From NCBI GenBank assembly GCA_900491605.1, contig UESW01005039.1, positions 342,184-406,183 of the forward strand: a stretch of DNA of 64,000 bases, in the 5' to 3' direction. Below, one piece after another: positions 1 to 8,459 of the stretch (the stretch's first letter is position 1; the number at the start of each line of letters is the position of its first letter). The stretch comes from Calamus simplicifolius (taxonomy: Eukaryota; Streptophyta; Magnoliopsida; Arecales; Arecaceae). Below the pieces are notes generated by a model. The model did not search any database. It saw only the letters and a list, made by a program, of their open reading frames with translations, and had not been told where the DNA came from. A program made the translations under genes and the position numbers.

Positions 1-310
1 CGATCGTCATAGACACGACGACGCTATCATCATTAGGATTATCCACCCCCTCTAGGTCCCCTTTCGAGAAAGGGATTACAGTATCTACTCCCTCATTTTC
101 TCACAGCCTCTTGGCCGCGCCGCCCGCCCTCCAAAAAATCATGGCCACTGTCTTCTCGGTCGGGGTATAATCGATGCCGATCTGGATAGGCGAGGGCGCC
201 GATGGGCCCGGTGCTACCAGGTTCCCCCTTTGGACAAACTTGCCAAGGTACCTCGCTGGATTAGGTCCTCGATTGCCTTCTTCAGCTGGCGATAGTCTTT
301 TGTGTCATGG

Positions 311-1134
311 CTATGATCTCGGTGGAAGCGGCAGTAGAGGTTCTTGTTGCGAGGGGGCTCCTGGCTTTAGGGGAGCGGGGCGTTGAAGATACGACTCACC
401 CTCGATCTCCATCAGAATGTGGGATATTGGGGCAAGCAGGGGGGTGAAGGGCTCCTCTCTGGGGGAAAGGGCCCGTGGTCGATTATCCGACCGACGGGGT
501 GGTTCGAGCCTCCTGGGACGTGGCTTTTTAGGCTCCGGACGGACTTGCTTCTTGCCAGACCCTCCATCGGTCTCCCTCCAGGAGGAGTTTGCCTCATCAA
601 CGTGGATGTACTTCTGCGCTTGGCTCAGCAACTCGGCATAGGAGCTTGGGGGCTTCTTGTCGAGGGAGTAGGCGAAGCAGGAAGGACAAAGTCCTTGTTT
701 CAAGGCCAAAGTGGCTACAGAGTCATCGAGGTTGTAGACCTCGAGAACAGCTTCCTTGAACCAAGCCATAAAGTCTCTCAGTGACTCACCGCTCTTCTGC
801 TAGATAGAGAATAGGCTATCGGCCATCCGCGGGATCTTTCGACACGCATCGAATGCTCCAAAAAGGCCCTCTCCAGCTGTCGGAAGAAGTTGATACTTCA
901 GAGTGGCAACCGAGAATACCATGCACGGGCGGCCTTCCGAAGGGTGGCCAGGAAGGCGACGCAGAGGAGGGAGTCAGTCGCTCCTTGGACTTGCATGAGG
1001 ACTTTATAGCTCTCCAGATGGTCCAAAGGGTCCGTGGTGCCATCGTATGGGTCTAGCTGCGGGACGCAGAACCGAGCCGATATCGGTTCCTCCATAATGC
1101 GGCAAGATAGCGGAGGATGGCTATCATAGTCCAC
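311..1134 (-). pseudogene. Gypsy gag, frameshifted
   Basis: Two minus-strand reading frames together resemble the plant retrotransposon gag capsid domain. The upstream one (1134-898) contains DPYDGTTDPLDHLESYK and ends around AARAWYSRLP. The downstream one (769-311) begins MAWFKEAVLEVYNLDD and continues with a basic, proline-rich tail (KPRPRRLEPPRR). The two are in different frames and about 130 bases between them are broken, so this is not translatable as one protein. Further gag-like sequence lies upstream to about 1460 and downstream towards position 1, also interrupted. Gag would form the capsid of the retrotransposon particle. The capsid identity is secure at family level; the exact start is not determinable. 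Confidence 0.75.
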
Positions 1135-2054
1135 CTCCGACTGATTGGTGATTCTACGGCTGAGCTCCTCCAGTCATTGGTTGTACTCCTTTAGCCGTCG
1201 CTTGGCCCGACGAGCGATCCGGCCGTCAAAGGATCCCTCTCGGGAAGATCCTAAGGATGGGGAGGGGCAGTGCCGATGGTGTTGCACCCGCTCGAACTCC
1301 CTCCCGGGCTACCGTTTGTAGGAGTCATCAGAGTGGCGGAAGGGGGACCGAAGCCTTTTAGAGGCCTCCCGGCGATGATGCCGGGATGAGGCGCAGCGGC
1401 GGTGAGCCTCCCTCTGAGGAGATCTCTCACGAGTCGATTGCTGACTAGGCTGGTCCGCATCGATGCCTAGCAAATGTGGCATTGGGTGCTGCTGTGCGGC
1501 CGCAGGTTGCTATTGTAGCTGGTAGACCGCCGTTACAAGCGATTGGACTTGTAGGGCGAGGGCAGCGATTCAGTCATCCTAGGGTGGTGGCGAAGGAGGA
1601 GCCGAGAGGCTGGCCTAGAGAGTATGGAGATTGGTCTCCCGCTGCTCAGGTTCTCGGCTATGCCCCCAGCGCAGCTGATGGAGATCTCCTGAGCGCGTGT
1701 TACTACCATTTTTACTCAGTGGGGGGGGGGGATAGAGGTACTACTTGCTTCTGCAGGTATTTCGCTTCTCTCCTGATCACCCCCCTACCTGGCACGCCAA
1801 TCTGTTGTTGCCAAATCATGTTCCTCGAACGTCAGGTAACAGAGAGGATCCGAAGGGCCGCTAGGGTAACTGGAGAATCTTCCTACGCCTCCTCCTCAAT
1901 GGGATTCCTACAAGAAAATCCTCGTGGACCGGTTGCATCGGTGGGGACCCTCCGACGCTCAAGTAAGCAACTTGGAAACAGTGAAGAGAGAGAGAGCTAA
2001 AGGAATTAGCTAGAGGACTTGGGGTTCCGATCCCTCCCGCCATGAGCGAGGGGG

Positions 2055-2064
2055 TTTTTATATC
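2055..2064 (-). promoter_or_regulatory. TATA box of Tat LTR
   Basis: On the minus strand the motif reads ATATAAAAAC, about 260 bases before the LTR end. That is a plausible start of the element's own transcript. The equivalent motif is found at 5144-5153 and 55081-55092 in the related LTRs. Confidence 0.5.
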
Positions 2065-2236
2065 TGCTCGAGGGTTCCTCTTACCCCTTTTGGAAGGTTG
2101 CTGAGTCAAAGGCGTCGTTGTTGGCAGAGGACAGATGGCAGGGCTAGTGGGGGACAGGCCACGACCGTCCCTGAGGTTGTCAGAGGTACCCTGGCATGCC
2201 ATCCCTCTGCCAGGTGCGGCGTCATAGGTGGTAGGT

Positions 2237-2325
2237 GGGCCGAGGCCGAGGTCGAGGCCGAGGCCGAGAAGAACTCGGGAGTACCTGTACTGGGTCCGAG
2301 GCTAAGGCCGAGGCTGAGGTCGGGG
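2237..2325. repeat. GCCGAG-type short tandem repeats in U3
   Basis: Plus-strand GCCGAG hexamers and close variants (GTCGAG, GCTGAG, GCTAAG) are repeated in two blocks, 2239-2277 and 2295-2325, separated by about 17 bases. They lie upstream of the TATA box in the LTR's own orientation. The open frames across them are compositional artefacts. Confidence 0.7.
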
Positions 2326-2439
2326 GGAGCTTCTGACTTAGTCTCACTGGGCCTGGCTCTTGTCAAAGACGGCGAGCACTTTCCATTAGCCTGTTACTAA
2401 TGGGGCCTGATCAGCCATACTAGATTTTTGTCATTTTTT

Positions 2440-2990
2440 TCTCCTTTTCTCTCTCCTTCCATCCATTAGCCTCCATTCAAATAGGCACTAAAAAGTTAAT
2501 ATGCAAAAGGTGGTTGTAAAGTGAAAACTTGAGGACTTGCTATGGTAAAAAGTATTTCTAGAAAAACTTTTTAATAGATAATAGAGAATAGGATTTTGTA
2601 TTTAATTTTTTAAAATAAAAATTAAAACTATGTTTTCTAGTTTTCTAAATTTATAATACGGTTGAAAAATGTCTTTAAATTATTATTTATTATTTTCTAT
2701 CTAAAATAAAGCATCATTTTCTTTATATTTTTTACATCGTATCTTCATCGCTCATTATCTATACCAACAACTATCCTTTACCATCCATCACCACCGCCGC
2801 CATGACCATCACCGTCATTCACCATCCTCACCATCGCTATCATACCTCCATCATGTACCATCAGTTTCATGACCATTATAGCTATACCTCTACTGTTACC
2901 ATCTTTCACTTCACCACTATCATCATATCTTTCACTGCATCCATTACCCTTCACCATCATCATTTCTCCACGATCTATTACTACGTACCG
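2440..2990. repeat. Dispersed AT-rich repeat, copy A
   Basis: This stretch aligns by eye along its length with 27400-27960. Shared landmarks, in order, are AATAGGCACTAAAA, AAAGTGAAAACTTGAGG, AACTTTTTAATAGA, AATAGGATTTTGT, AAAACTATGTTTTCT, AAAATAAAGCAT and a run of CATCACCACCGC. No terminal inverted repeats or coding sequence were seen. It is either a non-autonomous repeat family or a segmental copy; I could not find its ends exactly. Confidence 0.75.
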
Positions 2991-3062
2991 TTGCCACTAT
3001 AATCATAACCATTCACTATCGCTACTATCATCATGTCTTCACTATCCACCACTATTATTTGT
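2780..3062. repeat. ATC/ACC-rich imperfect trinucleotide stretch
   Basis: The plus strand is rich in CAT, CAC and ACC triplets for nearly 300 bases, directly before the phytoene synthase exon. The apparent reading frames here (His/Thr/Ser rich on plus, Met/Val/Gly/Asp rich on minus) are a by-product of this composition. A matching stretch occurs in the second repeat copy near 27790-27960. Confidence 0.7.
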
Positions 3063-3067
3063 TACAG

Positions 3068-3238
3068 GTGTGGGCATTCCTATTACTGTACCAGCAGATA
3101 CTCGATGAGATTGAAGCAAATGATTACAATAATTTCCCGAAGAGAGATTATGTTAGTAAAGCAAAGAAGCTAATGTCTCTGCCCATTGCTTATGGAAGAT
3201 CACTTATTAGCCTGTCTCCTCGGAAGCAGACATTATAA
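3068..3238 (+). CDS. PSY: Phytoene synthase, last exon only (partial gene or fragment)
   Basis: Phytoene synthase joins two geranylgeranyl diphosphates to make phytoene, the first committed step of carotenoid synthesis in plastids. After a splice acceptor (ACAG at 3064-3067), 56 codons read [20 protein letters not shown], then [20 protein letters not shown], and end at TAA (3236-3238). This matches the conserved C-terminal exon of plant PSY (family pattern [20 protein letters not shown]). The frame is open and the stop is at the expected place, with a short divergent tail (SLSPRKQTL). No other PSY exon is visible: the 650 bases upstream are repeat and 1-2417 is a retroelement. Either the earlier exons lie left of the window across a retroelement-filled intron, or this is an orphan fragment. 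Identity is strong; functional status is open. Confidence 0.8.
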   Translation: [56 protein letters not shown]

Positions 3239-4203
3239 CAAGAGTGCGAAGATTTGTAGGATGTCCTTTACTTCCACGAATTGGTGAAGTATAAATTATA
3301 TATCTTCATAGAACAGTTAGACCGGATAGATCAACATTGTCTATATTAAATACTAGAATCAAGGAAGATAATGCATGTGGCATCCTCAAATTAATTAGAA
3401 AATGCACCGGCTTATTCTGCCTTCTTATTCATCGCTGCATAGCCATGTATAATAATAGAAACGAGTATGATTCACTATAAGGTGAACTCATTTTTGTGAT
3501 TCTTTTGAATGATTGTTGTGCAACTCCATCGCATTGTTAATAGTTTCCTATGCTTAATCCAGCGGTGCATGCATGAAGCCAAGTGGTTAACAAAGCAACT
3601 ATATTATTTTCTCCTGCTATACATGGAGAATTCTAGGGGCATTGCTTGCTGCAATGGTAAGGCTCATGACCATACGGAATGGGATTTTTTTGGTTGATGA
3701 AAGGAATGGATTACTTTGATTCAGGGGACTGTATGTTCAGCAAAACTAGGGTGATTGCAAATGAACAGCCAAGTCCGTCCTTCCCTTGCTGGCGTGGGCT
3801 GTGCGGCAAGGGGATCCATCTTTCAGCTCAGTACTTAGATTCAGTGTTATGTATGTTCGCCTCCCTTCCCTCTCCTAGTATTTCTTTCTTTCCTTTTTAT
3901 TTTTTTTATTTTAAGAGGGGCCTTTTGAACAGTTCTCAAACAATCGAAGGATTAACGTTGGTCTTTCTAAGGTTTTGCATTTGTAATCAGGGAGGTGTTG
4001 AGTCGTTTTGTTTGTTTTGGAAAGGAGTCCTGGCCGGGCTCCTGCTGGGGATGCTGAGGCCTACCTTCTTCCCTTTCTCCCTATTTTATTTGCACAGCTA
4101 CGAGGCACCATCTTACTTTGATACGTGACATTGGCTGCATAATCTTTAAAAATAATCTTCAAATAATGCAAGACCTACGGTTTAATTTATTTTTAAATTA
4201 AGG
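3239..4203 (+). other. Downstream of PSY exon: possible 3' UTR, no other gene seen
   Basis: AT-rich sequence without recognisable coding content. A 149-codon open frame at 3679-4128 has low-complexity Phe/Leu-rich composition and no family resemblance. The first few hundred bases could be the 3' untranslated region of the PSY exon; no polyadenylation site could be fixed with confidence. Confidence 0.4.
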
Positions 4204-4480
4204 CAGTGTTGATAGCTTTTGGGCTATCCCTGGATAAATGTACAGGATAGCATTTATCCAGGGGATAGCTGAGGGAATAAGCACCTTTTTAAAATTACAA
4301 GTCTGTCATCAAGGGATAACTTTAGTTATTCCTGGGTTCCCTAGGGAATAAGTTCAGGGGATAACCCATGGTTAAACATGGGTTATCCCCTCTGGTTAAA
4401 CTTTTTCAGACCTATCCCCTCTAGCTATAGCATTTGGGGATAAGGAGGGATATTCCCCTTATCCCCTATATCAAACACTG
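4204..4480. mobile_element. MITE-like inverted-repeat element
   Basis: The left end reads CAGTGTTGATAGC and the right end, on the opposite strand, CAGTGTTTGATATAGGGG. The inside is rich in self-complementary GGGATA/TATCCC segments, so the whole 277 bases can fold on itself. It has no coding capacity. CAGTG-type ends suggest a hAT-related element, but no convincing 8-bp target duplication is visible next to the ends, so the superfamily is tentative. Confidence 0.6.
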
Positions 4481-4830
4481 GACGTCTTGGAGAAGTAAAT
4501 TCATTCTATCTCTTAGAGGTTAGTTTGGAATCGGTTCATCCTTTCGATGACATCTGGAAATTTTTTTTTCTCAAATAAATCCCCATTAGAGTAGTCTGTA
4601 GCATGTAGAATCCATTATTTTTTTGAGTCTTAAGCATGCTTACTAAGCGATGAGGTTGTAAAAGGCATGTTCTCATGAAATCTATGCTATTAACGGCTCG
4701 ACCTCCTATACATTCCATCTTGCTTGTACATTTTTTAAATAAATTTAAAAGTGTTTTATTTCCCTATTCTAGTCCAAAAAAAAAAAGAAATGTTATAAGA
4801 TTACAAACCAAGACAAGTTAAATTATTAAC
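4481..4830. other. No feature seen
   Basis: AT-rich spacer between the MITE-like element and the next LTR. It holds an A-run near 4776. The 60-codon frame on the minus strand shows no family resemblance. Confidence 0.5.
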
Positions 4831-5143
4831 TGTTGCTGCTGAAATCTATCCTCCGACTCGGTGCGATCGAGCTTCAGAGTGGGCTCTCTCCTGGACGGAC
4901 CTGCAAAATAGTCCTCACGCGAGAAAGGCGTTAGGGGTGGCCCTCTGCGAAGACCCTCCGATGCTCAAGTCAGCAGGGATCAGCAATCAACAAATATGAG
5001 GAGAAGGCTCTCGCTGAAGAGTCTCTCCAGGATGGCCTTACGAGAGCTCTGAGTAGAGCGTTAATGACGGAAAGGGGTGAGTAGAGGTAGATGGAGAGTG
5101 GGCCAGTAAGCAAGTGCGCATACCTGAGAAGTCGGAAGACGGT

Positions 5144-5153
5144 CGTATTTATA
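5144..5153 (-). promoter_or_regulatory. TATA box of Tat LTR
   Basis: On the minus strand this reads TATAAATACG, placed about 320 bases before the LTR end, as in the related LTRs. Confidence 0.55.
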
Positions 5154-5440
5154 GGATATCACATGATTCCTTGGAGGCATCATGGGTCCGAAAGTCATTA
5201 GGATTTGAATTCAGTTTGTTATGAGGTCAGTAAGATTCGTATCTTGTTGGTTAGAGGATCGACGGCTGGGAGAGCTGGTTGATGTCTTGAGATTCGGCGA
5301 TTGTGTAGGCTCCAGGGCTCTAGGCCACTCTCGGTGTGATTTTTGTTTGGAATCTTATGAATTTAAACTCTCTCGCGTTGGATTCCGCAGGTGCTTGAGT
5401 GCCTGGGTCTGGCCAGAGCGTAAGGATAACTTGGACTAGG

Positions 5441-5615
5441 ACGAGGTATAGTGGATAGCTCGGCTGGCGAGGCACGGTGGATAGCTCGGCTAGTGTGGCG
5501 TAGTAGATAGCTCGGCTGGCGAGGCAGTGGATGGCTCGGCTGGCGAGGCATAGTGGATAGTTCGGCTGGGACCGAGGTACAGTGGATAGCTCGGCTAGGA
5601 CCGAGGTACAGTGGC
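5441..5615. repeat. Short tandem repeats in U3 (GGATAGCTCGGCTGG units)
   Basis: Six to seven imperfect units built on GTGGATAGCTCGGCTGGCG followed by AGGCA or ACCGAGGTACA, spaced roughly 25-36 bases. They lie in U3, upstream of the TATA box in LTR orientation, like the repeats in the other two Tat LTRs, though the sequence is different. Confidence 0.75.
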
Positions 5616-5720
5616 TGACTCATTTCCAGCGAGCATTGCACGGCGAGTGAGAGCCAGGGTTCAGGTTGATCCTAACCTCTTGCATAATTATTAATGTGAT
5701 GACGATTTTACCCCTCAACA

Positions 5721-6121
5721 CATGCCCCCGAATCCCTAGTTCGAAGCGTAGGTTCGGGCGTAGGGAGTATAGTTCTAGATGGCAAGATCTGAATGGAAGG
5801 GCCCGGATTTGACATCCTGCATAATGATGCCCTAATTAATGCTATGCGGCCGCCATGCCTTTACGGGATGAATCCACCGTTTCTTTGGGGACGGTTGGGG
5901 AAGCGCCACGTATCAAATCCTGATTTTTACGGTGCCTGCGATGGCAGTTCCGGGTGTTTCGATCAAGATGCTTTATCTTCTCTTTGGGGCGATTTCCTTT
6001 GGGGAAAAACAAAGTCGTAACAGCGCCATTCCCGTTCGCAGCGCTCTTTCGTTTCTTCTTGGAGAATCTTGTTCCCCTGTTTCCTTTGTAACCTCGCTCG
6101 GCATTTCTTTCGACCAACAGC
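5721..6121. other. Polypurine tract and leader of antisense gene
   Basis: Starts with the minus-strand polypurine tract (about 5721-5735). The rest is the sequence in front of the plus-strand antisense gene and could contain its promoter and 5' untranslated region. I see no convincing TATA box or coding sequence here. Confidence 0.45.
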
Positions 6122-8122
6122 ATGGTGAGTCCTAGCGACATGGCTTCAGAGATTGCTGCTGAGGATTTGGGGAGAATACGCCAGAAATACGGTATTCCCT
6201 CGAATATCCTCTTGCGGCTGCTGGAGTCCAAGCATAGGGTCTCGCAAAGGGAGCGTGGGATCTTTCTTTATGGAGATAGCCTGAAGGCAGGCCTCCGGTT
6301 CCCCCTTCATCCACTAGCGAAGGAGATCATGAGGTTTTACAATATCTGTCCGACAATGGTGGCTCCTAATAGCTGGCGCAGCATCATTGGGTTTATCTCA
6401 ATGTGCAGCTGGGTTCAGGTAACAGTGACTCTTTCCCTGTTCCGTGCTTGCTATCATCTGATATCCAGGAGGAACTCGGAGTGGTCCTATATCGGACCTC
6501 GAAATCATTCAAGACGATCATGGACAAGCCGTCGTCCATAAAGGAGTGGAAGGTCCGATTCTTTATCGCCGAGGAGAACATCGGCTCTGACTTCCCGCGG
6601 GGATGGGGGAGCTTCGTCAGGGATATGAAAATGCATCCAGCCCTATCCAAACAGGAGAAGGAGGACCTAGAGGTCCTTTGTGATGGCCGAATGTTCTCGG
6701 CTAATGACTTACTATCAGAGGAGGCTCTTTTCGCCGCCGGGCTTAGCCCCATCGACGTACAAGGTAAGTCTTTTTCTTTTTTCTTCCATTGATTTCACTC
6801 AGCGGGTATATCTCGGTCTGATTGTTTGCCCACTGCTCTTGCAACCAAGAGATCTGTACTGATGGGCCGTATAAAGAAGGAGTTGGGCAAGCGCCCAAGA
6901 GGAACTAGTAGTGTGGAAAGGCGTAAGCCTGAAAAGAAGGTCCGTCTTTCTGAAGAGCACTCGTCGGAGGCCGGGTGAGTCAGGGTTAGCCCGTGTTCCT
7001 CATTATTGAAGAAAGAGAATGTGGGAGCGCCGGCGGTGAGAGAGGGGTTCCCTCAGTTGAGGAGGAAGCAATAGTCATGTCGGAGGAGCAGAGAGCAGAG
7101 GAGGACTCTGGGAAGGCTGCTAAGATCCTTGTCCTTTGGTGGTGAGATAGTGGACAGCCTGGATGAGGCTTTGTGTGCTCATCCGGTAGTCCCCTCTCCT
7201 GGGATGAGTTATTGCTAGGCTCGGCAGAGGTCGGTATCCTGGGGTTCCTTCCCCGAGCAAGAAGATGTCTCTAGCTTCGGTGGGAGAACAGGAGGGAGCG
7301 ATCGCGATTGCTGAGGCGATCGAGGAGAAAACCTCGGATGAGGGGAGGGGACGAAATAAGAATCTTCCAGTTGAAGCTTCTCCCACTGAGTTTTTGAAAA
7401 TTGGCGCCTGGGCTGGCCGAGGTATTAGAGGAATCCCAGGCCAGGATCCTGCTGGAGGAAGCCAGGAGGTTGAAGGCTTCTCAGCCTGAGATTGCCCGGA
7501 TTAATCCCTCAGATGGGCAGCCTGGTAGTTTGGACCAGGCTATCGAGGAGGCGTTCACTGCCCTAATGAGGTCGGCGTTATATCCGGGCACGGGTCCTTC
7601 GGCAAATGAATTTGCGGACCTAGACCTCATCGATGCCGCATTTGGTCAGCGAATGTGGCGAAGGATGTCCATCTTCTTTCTGAAATCAACAACTCTGCCC
7701 TTATGGGGCTCGCTAGGTCCTACGCCTCTCGGGTGAGTTGCTGTTCCAAAGCAAATGCCTTTTAGGTTGACTTGATTGCGCTTTCTTATTTGTGTTTCGT
7801 TTCACAGAGTGCTTTGATCACTAGGGCGCTATGCTGGTGCTTGAATCTGGTAGCAAGGGCCAGCGCCCAGGCTAAGATGGCCAGCACTGAGCTCAGGTTG
7901 CGGGCGGAGGCGTCCGATAAGCTTGAGCGAGTTTTGGACGTCGCCAACGAGAACTTGGCGAGGGCGAGGGGACTACAGCAGGCCGCCCTCGATGACGCGT
8001 CCAAGTTGATGCTTGAAGTTGGGGAGCTGCGCGGGCTCCGGATGAGGTATGACGAAGTATGCTTGGAGCTATCGCATATCAGATCTAGGCATGTTGGAGA
8101 AATGGAGACTGTTAAAAAATAG
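6122..8122 (+). pseudogene. Antisense gene of Tat element (putative gypsy-type transposon protein), three exons, broken
   Basis: Runs opposite to the element's own LTR promoter, just inside the 3' LTR, as known for the antisense gene of Grande/Tat elements (Pfam 'putative gypsy type transposon'). Exon 1 (6122-6763) reads RQKYGIPSNILLRLLES, then FLYGDSLKAGLRFPLHP and NSWRSIIGFISMC; a frameshift near 6480 moves the rest (KEWKVRFFIAEENIG, LLSEEALFAAGLSPIDV) to another frame. Intron 1 starts at the GT of 6764 in phase 1; its acceptor is unclear, with exon 2 probably from 6862. Exon 2 is broken by stops and shifts and ends at 7732 before GTGAGT. Intron 2 ends at CACAG, 7807. Exon 3 (7808-8122) is a coiled coil (ASTELRLRAEASDKLERVLD onward). 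It aligns along its length with the better copy at 56412-58572. Cellular role unknown. Confidence 0.7.
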
Positions 8123-8459
8123 CACTCTCGGGAATCCGATCATTCAGGGGCTTCGCGTGGACAATACTAGAGGCCGAACGATTGAACGGCTGCAGAGCAT
8201 AAAGGATTTACCTACTGTTCTTAAGGTGAGTGATTTGATCCTTAGATCTTAAGGCAGGCTTCAAAGATGAGTAGTATGACTTCTCATCTTGAAGATTAAG
8301 ATATGATCTTAATTATTTAATTTATATGCAATACTTAGATCAAATGATCTTATAATATAAGGCAAAGATATGATCTTGATGCATGTTAGAAATATTAATA
8401 TGTAATCTTTAAATTTCCGCATTGATAATTGTTATCAAATTTTAAAATATGCATGCCTC
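8123..8459. other. AT-rich end of Tat fragment
   Basis: AT-rich, with several GATCTTAA and ATGATCTTA motifs repeated imperfectly. No gene seen. The junction with the neighbouring gypsy fragment lies at about 8455-8465, where RT-coding sequence starts on the minus strand. Confidence 0.4.

Larger units (their letters stand above)
1..2417 (-). mobile_element. Tat-lineage Ty3/gypsy retrotransposon, 5' part (5' LTR and gag), truncated by window edge
   Basis: Read on the minus strand, an LTR (2417 to 1803) is followed by a leader and a decayed gag that runs towards position 1, so pol lies outside the window. The LTR resembles those at 4831-5720 and 54860-55726 in layout: TATA box on the minus strand, short tandem repeats in U3, and a shared stretch around GGGGACCCTCCGACGC on the plus strand (1946, with close matches near 4960 and 54975). 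Those two copies carry the antisense gene typical of some Tat elements, which is why I place this one in the same group. The lineage is inference from gag type and LTR kinship; no pol is visible here. Confidence 0.7.
1803..2417 (-). repeat. 5' LTR of Tat-type element
   Basis: On the minus strand the LTR begins TGGCTGATCAGG at 2417 and ends CAACAACA at 1803, so it has TG...CA ends. Just inside comes TTGGCGTGCCAGGTAGGGG (about 1782-1800), the probable primer-binding site followed by the leader; I did not identify the tRNA. The lower boundary is fairly secure from this junction. The upper boundary is chosen by the TG start and by similarity to the other Tat LTR starts, and is less certain. No second copy lies in the window, so neither end can be checked by LTR pairing. 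Confidence 0.6.
4831..5720 (-). repeat. 3' LTR of second Tat-type element
   Basis: On the minus strand the LTR starts TGTTGAGGGGTAAAATCG at 5720 and ends CAGCAACA at 4831, giving TG...CA ends and 890 bases. Immediately before it on the minus strand is GGGATTCGGGGGCA, a good polypurine tract, which marks this as the 3' LTR of a minus-strand element. The block GACCCTCCGATGCTCAAG (from 4963, plus strand) is shared with the LTRs at 1803-2417 and 54860-55726. The body of the element extends to the right; its own pol is missing. Confidence 0.7.

Noticed and set aside
2778..3108. His/Thr-rich and Met/Val/Gly-rich frames before the PSY exon, and their like at 27655-28089
   Set aside because: Composition of the ATC/ACC triplet stretch; no conserved domain.
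3679..4128. 149-codon frame with Phe/Leu-rich segments
   Set aside because: Hydrophobic runs come from T-rich DNA; no signal or family pattern and no splice or promoter context.
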